Shown: in pieces, positions 1 to 9,299 of the stretch
Position numbering within the stretch: position 1 is the first letter of the stretch
Layout: every line of letters starts with the position of its first letter
Assembly (NCBI RefSeq): GCF_003144245.1
Contig: NW_020289975.1
Coordinates: 1,383,496-1,447,495 of the forward strand
DNA length: 64,000 nt
Direction: 5' to 3'
From: Jaminaea rosea
Lineage: Eukaryota > Basidiomycota > Exobasidiomycetes > Microstromatales
Notes under the pieces: model-generated
Seen by the model: only the letters and a program-made list of their open reading frames with translations
The model's database searches: none
What the model was told of the DNA's origin: nothing
Program-made: the position numbers and the translations under genes

Positions 1-3000
1 ACGTCTGGTGTTGCGATGGGCCCTTGGCAAAGCGTCGCCATGGCGTCGCTGGCGTGGAAGGACAGCGACTGCGTGTCTTCTCGCAACGATGCAAGAACTG
101 ACTCCCTCTGCTTGTCGTCTCGCAGCTGCTCGGCAACGTTGGCCAGCAGTGCTGCCAGCTTGCCTGGTCCATCCTTGGCTGACTGACTGTACGAGTACCA
201 CTCTGCGAAGAGGGCGAACATCTTGTGCCTGGTTTCAAACGGAAAGTAGCGATCGCATCCTCCTCTTGGCCACATCCTGCTGTACAGCGATTCGACGACG
301 CCGCAGAAGAAGCGCCTGAGGCGCTGGAGGTCCCAAAAGGACTGCACGTCTCGATGCTCGCTGAGGAGATTGAAGGTATCCTTGATCCAGTTCAGGAGCA
401 GGCTGACGACCGCTTCTTCCGAAAGCGCTTGCTCCGTCATGTGCGAGGACGTCAACTGAACAACGTGACCAAGCGCAGTTCGCAGTCGACCGTGACGGCG
501 AGGGGGCTGAGCGCCGCCCCTGCCCGTTGCGACACGAGACTCAACGAGTTGGGAGCTGACAGCCTGCAGTGTCTCGAGCAGGGTACGGTACAAGTTGACA
601 TTGATGTTGCCCAGCGCAACGACTACGGCATCTCTGAACTTGACCTGATCCGAAGCGAGGAAGGGTACTAGCTTCTGAAAGAGGTCGCGAGCCGCGATGA
701 CTCGCTCGCCAGAACTGGGGTCACTGCCTTGGCGACGGTGTGAGACAGCGCCTCTTGAGCCTTCCGTGGAGGTCGTGGAGGTGCACAGAGCCAAAATGTA
801 GAACTTCCAGTGCTCAGCCATCAACGTCTGATCAGCTGCTGAGCCACCTCCCTGCGGGGCAGACGCCAAGCCGCCCGACAATGATGATGATGTCGGCATC
901 GTCTTCGTAGTTGATCCTCCGCCTGCGCCCATCGTTGTGGCAGCGCGAGGAACGAGACCCGCAGCAGTTGCGACGGCTGCGTCCATGCTAAGAACTCTGT
1001 TCGTGACATGCGAGCGGAAGACGGCGACCGTCGTTGGAAAGTGGTCAAGACACATCCGCAATAGGCCGGGAAGGACGTGCTGCCAGAGCGAATGTTCAAT
1101 GACGAAATCGCTCTCTGCTAAGTCGCTCAAAGGGTGATTGCTGTTCGACCTTGTCCACTCCTGCACTCGTTGCCTCTGCTCAGCGGAGAGCTGTGGATCG
1201 TCCACATTGCAAAATTCACGGCAGGGCAGGTCGAGGAGGTGGATAATGCGAGCCGGCTCCGCTGCCGAGGGCGGGCGACCGCCACTTCCTGGCGTCTGAA
1301 AGGCTTCGTCGAGGACGGCAACAAGGCGCAGAATGCTTATGGCTTGCCGCCTGAGATGACGGTAGCCCGAACAGAGCAGCAGCAGTCCGTAGGCTTCCAC
1401 CTCGTCAGTGATGGCCCACGCGCTCGTCCTCTCCATCTTGGCGTCCACGCCGCTCTGTTCGTCTGTCTTGCTCGCCCTGAGTTGGCCAAGCCAGATGTTC
1501 AAGAACTCCGTCCAGAGTCGTAGCGCCGCCTCGACCTTGGGGAGGAGAGCGATCTGGTGAGGATGTGTCTCCCAGAATAGCGATTCTGCACGGAAGATGT
1601 GGCGACCAAAGCCAGAGACGACGGCTCCTGCACCTCCTTTACGCTGTCGTGCGATACGCCTCAGTGCTTGCGAGGCTGCCTCGCCGAGTTGAGGATCGCC
1701 GCTCCAGTGTGCCTTGAAGAGACAGGATAGGACGCTTGCAAATGGGATGCTTGAGCTGAGACAGCGAGGCCATGAGTCAAAGCAGGCCCTGAGGAGATCC
1801 ATGTACGGCTGCTGATCGCGAGCGTAGGCAACGGATAGCTTGCTGCGAGGATGGCTGCGGATCAAGTTGCGCTCGTGGTCGATGAGGCTGCCGTTCTGAG
1901 CCACATTATGGGTACGCATGACGATGACGCTCTCGTCAAAGACGGTCGATGTACCAACTTGGTGGTCGCAGATGAGAGCAATCTTGCCGATGAGATCATT
2001 GAACTTTGCTTGTGCGTCCGCCGTGTCCGGGCGGGGAAATGTAAAATCGGGAGGCAGCTCATCTCCCACAGCGTCCAGTGCCGTCGTCATGGTATCGGCG
2101 ATGGGAAATGGCGGAGACTCGGTCTTGACATAGGCCTCGAGGGTTAAGAGGATGGCTCGAATAGCGATGATCATCCTCTGACTCGTGATGATCTCTGGCT
2201 GCAGAGAGAGTGTGCTGCCGCTGAGGACGCTGTGACGAAGGAAGTCGAGTACAAGGTCGCGACCGTAGTCAAAGTGGCGATACAGGACCAGATGGACCAT
2301 ATGGATGTGTGGCGCGAGGACTGATTCAGAAGGGAGCACAGTGGATCGCCCAGCAGGAAACCACTGTCGGTAGAAGGAGTCAAGTCTCTTCGTCGTCGTG
2401 TTGCTGCTCTCGTGACAGCGGAACATGTAAACCCAAATAAGTCGGAGCGCGGTATTCATGACGATGGGCCTCGAGGGGCGATCTTTGGACCTGCTAACTG
2501 CGACGTCTACGCAAGCGATCCAGCCCCAATTCCCAGCTATACCTTGGAGGAACTGCTCTTCCGGCGACGCACACAACGCGGCGACGTAGAGGGAGAAGGC
2601 GACGGACCAATATCGAGGCTTGGCTGCCATTGTGGCCGCTCTCGGAGCAATCGTCTCCATAACCTTTGCCCAAGTCGGATGATTGACCTCAGCGGACGCT
2701 GCTTTGGCCACCGGCAGGATGAGGTGCGTCAACGTCTCAGCATAGGCTGTTTTGACCCGTTGCCCATGGGCGCCGACAAAGAAGCGTGAGATGGTCTCTA
2801 GGAATTCCGCCCCCTCCTCAAAGTGCTCCATAGGGAAGACGGTGATGGTGAGGTGGCGCATACCCTGCACCGCAGTCTCTTGTGCGAGCTCGACATTCTT
2901 CGACGGCGGCACCTTGGCGCAATGCTCCAGCATCGAGACGAAGCGGTCGCCGATGCCCATGAAGTACTTGCGAGAAAGCTCACCCAGCAGCTCTGACACT

Positions 3001-4535
3001 GACTCAAAAGCCTGGCTCTGCATGCTTGAACGAGGTACTCGGCTACGGCTGCAGTTCTGCAGTAGCTCAAAGATGGTCGAAAAGAGCGTATTAACCTCAG
3101 CATCTGCAGCAGCGCCCGCTTCGCCTAGCTGCATCTGCTTCGCCACCTCTGACAGACTCCTCGAGAGAAGGTAGGTGGTGGCGAGCGCTTTCCTCCGCAT
3201 CAACGTAGCGGCGACTTCTCTCACTCCTGGTGGTCCATTGCTGCCTGCGGCCGTCGCCGCTGTATTTCCATAAAGGTGTGCAGCTTCTGACATCGCTCGC
3301 CGCACCGTCTCTGCGCCTACGTTTGCATCGAGATGCATCGTGTGCCAGTTGATGAGGCTCTCAAGGACCATCTTGAGGCTGTTGCGGGACACGTGAGCCA
3401 AAGAGCCGAGAAGAGTGTCAAATTCGTCGTCGACTCCTGGTCCAAATGATGGCTCCAGCAAAGGTTCCGCTTCTAGCCCATGATCAAGCACCGCCTGGAT
3501 CTTGACTTGCGTCCGCGAGAGGAAGCGTGACATGAGCACATTGAGTGCATAGTCTGACGGGCTCTGCGGATCGACGCAGCCGATGCCAGTCGGTAGATCC
3601 GCAGCCTGCGCTACTCCTGATGGCCCTGCGTCTAACGCTGCTCCCGGCCAATTCGACGATCGGCCGCCGTATAGCATGGCGTCTGTCCCCTGCCAAGCCA
3701 TTGCCTGAGAAGGTCCGCCAGTATCAAAGCCATCAAAGTAGCCGGCCGCAGTCTCATCCGGCGCTGTCGGGTAAGACGAAGGGAACGCACTCTCCTCGTT
3801 GGAGAGAATAGGCGGCATCGGGTTGTTATAGTGCTCCGGAGGGAAGGGAGGTAGCGGCGGCATGTTGTGTAGCTGTTGGCTCCCTGACGAGCTCGCATGG
3901 CCCGCTGAGTATTCTGAGAAGAAGGAAGACTGCTGGGCATGATGGCTACGAGCAGAGGGGAGAGGGGCGGCTGGTGTACGGGACGGTCCGGACGAGAGCT
4001 CGCTATCATTGCGTTGATGGCCTCCTTTGCGTCGAGTCGGAGTGGCGCTGATCGCATTGTTGCTGCTCGTCGTGCGAGCGAAGGGTCGATGAGATGTAGT
4101 AGGGTGCCCGCTGTCAGGAGGGCCCGACAGAGAAGTCGCATGAGTACCGGGCCCGCCGGCTGCAGCCCCACCACCACCTCCTCCTTGTCCCTTGAATGCA
4201 GCCTTGAGACTGGCAAATGAGCCCTTGCGGGGGAACGACCAGCCACCTGGACCTCCCTCTTTACGCTGCTGCTGGTTGATCGATGAAGACTCTCCGGAGT
4301 CGGCGCTGGTCCCAGACCCGGAGCGGCCATGAGTGAGCCAAGGTCTTGATGGACCTCGAAGATCATCAAAGGAGCCTGTCCGAACAGATTCGCTTCCTGA
4401 TCCAGCCCCACCACCACCGCCGCCGCCGCCGCCGCCGCCATTACTTCCTGCTCCGCCTCCTGAGGCAAATGGCGGGTTGGGAAGATCGAAGTACTCGTCA
4501 TCGAGATCTGGGATCGCAATCTGGCCCCCGTCCAT
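1..4535 (-). CDS. Furry/Mor2/Tao3-type cell morphogenesis protein, N-terminal part (3' end beyond window)
   Basis: Large scaffold that in fungi works with NDR kinase and Mob in the MOR/RAM pathway for polarised growth and cell separation. On the minus strand one frame stays open from an in-frame TAG at 4593-4595 to the window edge, giving 1,511 residues from the ATG at 4533-4535; the rest lies outside. The protein starts with an acidic segment (IPDLDDEYFDLP), a 13-Gly tract and a Ser-rich disordered region of about 300 residues. The conserved Furry N-terminal domain follows: YALNVLMSRF, LLGSLAHVSRN, then FPMEHFEEG and FLETISRFF, and the visible part ends in a GPIATPD-type motif typical of the family. 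No intron is needed inside this stretch. The start is uncertain: a good acceptor (TTTCCCGCAG) lies one base before the ATG and another at the TAG, so a short 5' exon is possible. Family members usually exceed 2,000 residues, so roughly a third is missing. Mob1, a pathway partner, is encoded 16 kb away. Confidence 0.9.
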   Translation of the reverse strand, partial: MDGGQIAIPDLDDEYFDLPNPPFASGGGAGSNGGGGGGGGGGGAGSGSESVRTGSFDDLRGPSRPWLTHGRSGSGTSADSGESSSINQQQRKEGGPGGWSFPRKGSFASLKAAFKGQGGGGGGAAAGGPGTHATSLSGPPDSGHPTTSHRPFARTTSSNNAISATPTRRKGGHQRNDSELSSGPSRTPAAPLPSARSHHAQQSSFFSEYSAGHASSSGSQQLHNMPPLPPFPPEHYNNPMPPILSNEESAFPSSYPTAPDETAAGYFDGFDTGGPSQAMAWQGTDAMLYGGRSSNWPGAALDAGPSGVAQAADLPTGIGCVDPQSPSDYALNVLMSRFLSRTQVKIQAVLDHGLEAEPLLEPSFGPGVDDEFDTLLGSLAHVSRNSLKMVLESLINWHTMHLDANVGAETVRRAMSEAAHLYGNTAATAAGSNGPPGVREVAATLMRRKALATTYLLSRSLSEVAKQMQLGEAGAAADAEVNTLFSTIFELLQNCSRSRVPRSSMQSQAFESVSELLGELSRKYFMGIGDRFVSMLEHCAKVPPSKNVELAQETAVQGMRHLTITVFPMEHFEEGAEFLETISRFFVGAHGQRVKTAYAETLTHLILPVAKAASAEVNHPTWAKVMETIAPRAATMAAKPRYWSVAFSLYVAALCASPEEQFLQGIAGNWGWIACVDVAVSRSKDRPSRPIVMNTALRLIWVYMFRCHESSNTTTKRLDSFYRQWFPAGRSTVLPSESVLAPHIHMVHLVLYRHFDYGRDLVLDFLRHSVLSGSTLSLQPEIITSQRMIIAIRAILLTLEAYVKTESPPFPIADTMTTALDAVGDELPPDFTFPRPDTADAQAKFNDLIGKIALICDHQVGTSTVFDESVIVMRTHNVAQNGSLIDHERNLIRSHPRSKLSVAYARDQQPYMDLLRACFDSWPRCLSSSIPFASVLSCLFKAHWSGDPQLGEAASQALRRIARQRKGGAGAVVSGFGRHIFRAESLFWETHPHQIALLPKVEAALRLWTEFLNIWLGQLRASKTDEQSGVDAKMERTSAWAITDEVEAYGLLLLCSGYRHLRRQAISILRLVAVLDEAFQTPGSGGRPPSAAEPARIIHLLDLPCREFCNVDDPQLSAEQRQRVQEWTRSNSNHPLSDLAESDFVIEHSLWQHVLPGLLRMCLDHFPTTVAVFRSHVTNRVLSMDAAVATAAGLVPRAATTMGAGGGSTTKTMPTSSSLSGGLASAPQGGGSAADQTLMAEHWKFYILALCTSTTSTEGSRGAVSHRRQGSDPSSGERVIAARDLFQKLVPFLASDQVKFRDAVVVALGNINVNLYRTLLETLQAVSSQLVESRVATGRGGAQPPRRHGRLRTALGHVVQLTSSHMTEQALSEEAVVSLLLNWIKDTFNLLSEHRDVQSFWDLQRLRRFFCGVVESLYSRMWPRGGCDRYFPFETRHKMFALFAEWYSYSQSAKDGPGKLAALLANVAEQLRDDKQRESVLASLREDTQSLSFHASDAMATLCQGPIATPD

Positions 4536-4957
4536 ACTGCGGGAAAGTGGCGTGACCTCGCCGAGGTACGCAAGCGAGAAGATGGTTTCACGCTACTGAG
4601 GACGATGGAGCCTGCGTGGTAGAAGATGATAATGCGAGAGGCATGAGGAGCAATAGCGACAAGGCCGCAAAGCCCGTCTCGCTGTGCAAGGTGGTAAGGA
4701 AAGCCAAAGTTGGAGGCCGCGAAGGCACAAATGAGCGGAGACGCGGCAGCGCGGGCTCACAAAGGGTGCGACGCCGCTCATGCACGAGCCGCCCGCGTCG
4801 AGGAGGGACAAAGCCAGGCGATGGAAGATGATCAGCATAGGGGGCGATACGACTCGTATGAGCAAAGGATCATTTGGCAATCCGCGAGCGGTGCAGCGCA
4901 ATGATGCGCTTCTAGAGTAGTATTAACAAATCCGGAGACAATCCTCGCTAGCGACAA
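4536..4957. other. Intergenic region, promoter of the Furry gene and 3' end of the GPI-protein gene
   Basis: This stretch holds the upstream side of the Furry gene and may contain a short first exon of it. Several short frames are open on both strands but none has recognisable protein features. I see no RNA gene or repeat here. Confidence 0.4.
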
Positions 4958-5573
4958 TCACAGCAGCACGGCGCCGGCAAGGACGAGAAGGAGCGACGCT
5001 GCTGTCACGCCTGCCAGACCTTCGAAGCTGCTGGTACGGAGGAACCGGGCGGCAGCGATGGCTGCATTTGAGGATCCACCGCCCATCCTCGTCGCAGAGG
5101 GATCTGCGTCTGAAGCTCTGGTGGTGACTAGGCCGAGGCTAACGGTTGACAGGTTCAGGGAAGTCGATGACGAGCTGATGGTGCTTGAGTTGACGGACGA
5201 CGACGTGTTGATTGCGACTGTCGTCGAAGTGCCATTGATGACTGTTGCAACACTACCAGGACCGACGGGGCCGATGCTACAAGAGTAGAGGAGGAGGAAT
5301 GGGGAGAGCAGGGATGACTTGTGTCAGTGCATGTTTGACCAGCGCGACGCAGTCGACCGAAGCGTACCTTTGAAAGCTGAATGTTTGAGGGGCGAGTGTC
5401 GTGTCTGGGAGTGAGGATGAAGAGGAAGATGCAGAAGAGGAAGACGATCCAGCAGAGGACGACAAGGGGCTGGATGTGGAAGAGACGCTCGATTGTCCAT
5501 TAGCAACTGAGACGCAGACAGCTGCGACGAGGGCCGCAAGCAAGATGCTGATGAGCCGTGATGACGAGGCCAT
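4958..5573 (-). CDS. Small Ser/Thr-rich GPI-anchored cell-surface protein
   Basis: Two exons (5368-5573 and 4958-5276) joined across an intron at 5277-5367 with donor GTACGC, branch ACTGAC and a pyrimidine-rich acceptor; the join restores SFQ-SIGPVG in frame. The 174-residue product has a clear signal peptide (hydrophobic core ISILLAALVAAV, cleavage near ANG-Q), a low-complexity Ser-rich segment, four N-glycosylation sequons (NGT, NTS, NSS, NLS) and a C-terminal GPI signal: small residues GGGSSNAA as candidate omega site, a spacer, then a hydrophobic end (LAGVTAASLLLVLAGAVLL) with no charged tail. It has no cysteine after the signal peptide. This architecture fits a plasma-membrane or cell-wall mannoprotein. 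I do not recognise a specific family. It is divergent from the serine dehydratase gene, about 730 bp apart. The structure is well supported; the function is not known. Confidence 0.8.
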
Positions 5574-6304
5574 GATACGATGCTAGCGAGCAAGATGCTG
5601 GGAACGAGATGAAGGAGCGAAAGCAAATATGCTCGAGCTGAGAGGATGTGGGAACTAATTGAGCGGTCTAGGAGGGGTGAAGTGTGTGGATCGGTGACAA
5701 AATCGAGGCACGTCGCCGCCTGCCGCGCCTCGGACGCTTGTTGCCGTGCAGGTCGAGGAGCTCACGTCGAAGCAATTTCAAGACGCCGCGCTCGTGGCTG
5801 ACCATGACGTCGACTCTTGCTCTGGAGCTGCCGCCACACCTAGCTAGCGTCACGGGAGGTCCCGAGGAGGGCGAAGAACAACCTCAAATGGAAGGTCCTC
5901 ACGGCCAAGCCTTGGACCGCGAGTGATCTTCAATCAAGAGGTGGTAGGGACCCAGGGGAACGGCGCCAACGCCGAGTCAAATCGCAACGAAGCCTTGCAG
6001 CTCCACAGACCGTGGACCTCTTGGAGCCCATCGTGTCCCGTGACGGATGCGCCTCTGCAGGGTCATTGGCAAGATGGAGCCCCACAAGCGCATTACACAC
6101 GATGATCGCCAAGAGGGGCCGATGATTCTTCGGTGGGGATGGGGATAAGATCGGGGTTCGTCAACAAGATCCGCTCGGACGTTCGCAGGAGACCCAGAGA
6201 TAATGAGTCGAACTCTGGTGTGACGATATAAAATGTCCGAGGGCTGCTGTAGTTTGTTGCCGTGCCGTCCCTCTTATCATCCTATCTTCATCTTGACTTC
6301 AATC
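5574..6304. other. Divergent promoter region (GPI protein / serine dehydratase)
   Basis: It contains upstream sequences of two divergent genes. A TATA box for the right-hand gene is listed separately. Short open frames are present but look like chance. Nothing else is seen. Confidence 0.5.
6227..6233 (+). promoter_or_regulatory. TATA box of the serine dehydratase gene
   Basis: The sequence TATAAAA lies 78 bases before the ATG at 6305. The ATG that overlaps it (6233) is too close to be transcribed as a start, which helps to choose the downstream start codon. Confidence 0.55.
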
Positions 6305-7396
6305 ATGACCATCTCAGCAATAACGAGCGCCAATACGATGGGCGACCAGAGGCAGAGCCATATCAAGACCCCTCTGCTGTACAGCGCACCGCTTTCGACC
6401 ATCTGCGGCCACAATGTGTACCTCAAGATGGAGCCCCTCCAGCCCAGCGGCAGCTTCAAGATCCGCGGCGTGGGCCACTCGGTACAAGTCGCACGAGCAC
6501 AGCGTGGTGACCAGCTCCACGTCATCTCCTCTTCAGGGGGCAATGCAGGTTTGGCTGCCTGCACCGCCGCACACATTGCTGGAGTCAAGGCTACACTGTA
6601 CTGCCCGAGCTCGACGGAGGATCACGTCGTTAAGCTATGCGAGGCTGAGGGCGCTACCGTAGTCCGTGGCGGAGCGAGCTTCGATGAAGCCAATGCGGCG
6701 GCGCTCGCTGCTGTCCGTGCTGACCCCAATGCCGTGCTCATACATCCCTTTGAGGGCCAGAATGTTGTTGCGGGCAACTCGACGATCGTAGACGAAACTT
6801 ACGACCAGATGCGCGAAGAGCACGACCTCCCTGCTGGACCCGACCTCATCTCGACGGCAGTTGGCGGTGGTGGTCTGCTCAACGGTATCCTCATGGGTCT
6901 GCAGAGACAGATCGAGCGCGGCGCGTCGCCACCTACCATTTGCTCAGTGCAGTGCTTCGGTGCCGACTCCTTTTCGCGCTCCATGGCTGAGAACAAGACG
7001 GTGACTCTCGATGCTATCACGTCGAAGTGCACATCGCTCGGCGCGCGCACCTGCTCCCAATCCACGCTTGACCGTGCTCGCGCCTACCCTGGCGAGAAGC
7101 ACTTCGTGGTAGCTGAGGACGCAGTGGCAGCCTCTGCATCCTGGCAGTTTGCGCGAGACCACCGTGTTCTCGCTGAGATCTCGTGCGGGGCTGCGCTGCT
7201 CCCCATTTACTTTGCGTCCAGGGTCCTCAAGCAGGGCGGTGTAGCATCTCCATCGGAGGGGAAGAAGAACATCGTCGTCGTCGTATGCGGCGGATCTAAG
7301 AACACGCTCGAGGCTGTGTACAACTTCCAGAAGGCGGAGGAGGCGAGGGGTGGGACGAGCATGTGCAGGCTGATCGTGGATGGGCAAGAGGTGTAG
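6305..7396 (+). CDS. L-serine (threonine) dehydratase, PLP-dependent
   Basis: Pyridoxal-phosphate enzyme of fold type II that deaminates L-serine to pyruvate and ammonia, probably also threonine to 2-oxobutyrate; cytosolic by analogy to yeast Cha1. Single exon, 363 residues from the chosen start (MTISAITSANT). The PLP lysine lies in PSGSFKIRG near residue 50, the phosphate-binding glycine loop is VGGGGLL around residue 180, SSGGNAGLA contacts the substrate carboxylate, and the C-terminal CGGSKNTLE is the cofactor-pyridine region. The frame is open 24 codons further upstream, but that ATG sits on the TATA box. There is no C-terminal ACT regulatory domain, so this is the catabolic rather than the biosynthetic (Ilv1) type. 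Length matches the serine dehydratase family (320-370). Specificity for serine over threonine is inferred. Confidence 0.88.
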   Translation: MTISAITSANTMGDQRQSHIKTPLLYSAPLSTICGHNVYLKMEPLQPSGSFKIRGVGHSVQVARAQRGDQLHVISSSGGNAGLAACTAAHIAGVKATLYCPSSTEDHVVKLCEAEGATVVRGGASFDEANAAALAAVRADPNAVLIHPFEGQNVVAGNSTIVDETYDQMREEHDLPAGPDLISTAVGGGGLLNGILMGLQRQIERGASPPTICSVQCFGADSFSRSMAENKTVTLDAITSKCTSLGARTCSQSTLDRARAYPGEKHFVVAEDAVAASASWQFARDHRVLAEISCGAALLPIYFASRVLKQGGVASPSEGKKNIVVVVCGGSKNTLEAVYNFQKAEEARGGTSMCRLIVDGQEV

Positions 7397-7528
7397 GTGC
7401 AAGGTCACACACGCTCTGTAGAGAGAGCAGGCATCTCAAAGTAGTTGAATACGGACAATCATATTGAGTAGCTGAATCGACACTCGAACTTTATGAACAT
7501 TGTGTACTCCGGGTGATCGCGCGAAGAG

Positions 7529-8623
7529 CTAGTGGCTAGTCTGAGAAGAGGTTTCGAGCTGGACGAAGCCTTCGTCTTCGTCCTCTGCGTCGGCAGGTGA
7601 AGGGATCTCGTTGCCCTCCTCATCGACATCGCTGACTCGAGCGCGGCGGGGTGAACGAGAGCGACCGCGCTTAGTGGAGGAAGTGCTCGAGGAGGCGACC
7701 GAGGCGGCATCGTCGTGAGCGTCGGGCTCGGCGGCCGTGGTAGGAAGCTGAGGCGCAGATGCTTGCTCGGCGGTGGGCTCGTGCTCGAGGGTCGCTTTGT
7801 ATGTCGCAGTCGAGGTGGCTGCTGGAGGCGAAGAAGTCCTGGGGCGCTTCTCCTCAGTGGATGCCTCGCAGGCTGTGGGCGTCTCCTTCTCCTTGCCCTT
7901 AGGCGAGCCTTGAGGGCCAGCTGTTTGGTGCTGAGTCTCCTTTTCCTGCTCGGCCTCTTCCTCGCCGCCTAGGAAAGCCTGGAAAAGGGGCGAGAGGAAG
8001 TTTTTAAACATGCGCTCGACTTGCTCTTGCTGGTGCTGGTGCTGGCGCTGGCGGTGCTCCTGCTCAGCGGCGCGTCGGGCTTGAAGGCGCTTCTGAGCTT
8101 CGATTTGGGCAGTGCGCTGTGCCTCCGCTCGAGCACGAGCGGCTGCCACTTGACGTTGATGAAGAGCGGCTGCCTCTTTGCGGCGCTGAAGCTCTTGCTG
8201 TTGTTGCTGCTGGTGGCGATGATAGGCAGCCTCGGCAGCCTCAACCATGTGCTGTTGTATGGCCTGGAAGAAGGCAGCAGCCTCCTGCTCCTCCTGCTGG
8301 TGGCGCTGCTGCTGACGCTCGAGCTGGAGACGTCGCTGCTGTTCAGCATGTCGACGACGTCTTCGCATCTCTTCCTGAGCCCGAGCTTCCTCCCATTCTT
8401 GCTGTGCGATGGCGCGAGCTCGGGCAACGGCTACGGCGCGGCGTCGTCGAGCTTCAGCCTCTTCGCGGGCGTGGGAGTGGGCGGCCGCGAGTCGTATTGC
8501 ATCGTAAGGGTCTTGGTATTGAAGGGCCTGACCGAAGCAAGTAGAGTATGGCTCCGACTCGAAGGAGCGCGGCTGGCGGTGCCCGAAGGACGTCGAGGGG
8601 GTCGAGAAGTAGTAGACGGACAT
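7529..8623 (-). CDS. Coiled-coil, Gln/Ala/Arg-rich protein with acidic tail, unknown function
   Basis: Single exon, 364 residues. Residues 1-45 are aromatic and Ser-rich (FSTPSTSFGH, YQDPYDAIRLA). Residues 50-215 form one long charged helix or coiled coil rich in Arg, Glu, Gln and Ala. A short amphipathic block follows (VERMFKNFLSPLFQAFLGG, about 217-235) which could be a membrane- or partner-binding helix. The rest is disordered, with an SR-type patch (KRGRSRSPRRAR) and an acidic end (EDEDEGFVQLE). I do not recognise a domain with certainty. The N-terminal layout and the acidic end recall fungal BAG-domain or Hsp70-cochaperone proteins, which is a weak impression only. Its 5' region carries a TG-rich microsatellite. 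The long open frame and start context make a real gene likely. Confidence 0.7.
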   Translation of the reverse strand: MSVYYFSTPSTSFGHRQPRSFESEPYSTCFGQALQYQDPYDAIRLAAAHSHAREEAEARRRRAVAVARARAIAQQEWEEARAQEEMRRRRRHAEQQRRLQLERQQQRHQQEEQEAAAFFQAIQQHMVEAAEAAYHRHQQQQQQELQRRKEAAALHQRQVAAARARAEAQRTAQIEAQKRLQARRAAEQEHRQRQHQHQQEQVERMFKNFLSPLFQAFLGGEEEAEQEKETQHQTAGPQGSPKGKEKETPTACEASTEEKRPRTSSPPAATSTATYKATLEHEPTAEQASAPQLPTTAAEPDAHDDAASVASSSTSSTKRGRSRSPRRARVSDVDEEGNEIPSPADAEDEDEGFVQLETSSQTSH

Positions 8624-8626
8624 GCT

Positions 8627-8707
8627 TGTGTGTGTGTGCGTTCGAGGTGTGGTGTCGTGTGAGTGTGCCGCGTGCGCGTGTGTGTGTGAGAGTGTGTGAG
8701 TGTGTGT
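8627..8707. repeat. TG-rich microsatellite in the 5' leader of the coiled-coil gene
   Basis: An imperfect TG/CA dinucleotide tract of about 80 bases begins four bases upstream of the start codon of the minus-strand gene, so the leader transcript would be CA-rich. Interruptions (CG, AG) suggest an old tract. Confidence 0.8.
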
Positions 8708-8812
8708 TCTGATAGGCGAGGCAAGGCAATTGGATGTGACACCTCAACAAATCTTCTTTTAAGCTGTTTCCCGCCCCTCGTACACTCCTTCCACCCACAC
8801 TCAACCACACCC

Positions 8813-8840
8813 AGTGCTCAGTGCTCAGCGCTCAGCGCCA
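8813..8840. repeat. Four-copy 7-bp tandem repeat
   Basis: Two copies of AGTGCTC are followed by two copies of AGCGCTC/AGCGCCA. It is a short minisatellite with no obvious role. Confidence 0.7.
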
Positions 8841-9299
8841 TCGCTGCATCGACAGCATCGCTGCCCCGCACATGCCTCGTCGACGGTGAGGCTCGTCAAT
8901 CAATGAAGTTGCCTGGCGCGACTCGAACCGGGTCGAAACCGCGCGAAGACGCATGACGGCTGGACCGCGATTGCCGGCACACGACAGCCTAGCCTAGCCC
9001 CCCGACCCCGCTGCCTGACGCCTGGGCCCGAGGCGCTGCTGCTCCGCTGAGAGCACAATGAATGAAGTGGTCGAAGCTGCGAGATCTCGAGAGGGTTAGA
9101 GACGGATCGAGGTGACGATCGAAGGCAGTCGCAGCGAGTTTGGGATCGTGTAGCTCGGTGGCCTAGCACAGCCGCTTGGCGAGCTGACGATGAATCTGGC
9201 ATCGTTGACGAGATCGAGATCGACTATGGTACAATGACAGAGGTGCAGCGGCAAGATCAGGCCGCCAGACCTGGCCGCTCCACGGGCCGTCCCGCCTGC

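Larger units (their letters stand above)
8624..9299. other. Intergenic region with microsatellites, promoter of the coiled-coil gene
   Basis: It holds the upstream region of the coiled-coil gene and the 3' flank of the mitochondrial-protein gene. Two simple repeats are listed separately. A near-palindromic GC-rich patch lies near 8916-8946. No gene is seen. Confidence 0.5.

Noticed and set aside
6233-6304. Longer N terminus of the serine dehydratase from the ATG at 6233
   Set aside because: That ATG overlaps the TATA box and the 24 extra residues have no match to the family.
8916-8946. A near-palindromic patch with a GGTTCGA-like B box on the minus strand, looking like a tRNA 3' half
   Set aside because: The T-stem does not pair, and no A box or acceptor stem partner is found within 80 bases.
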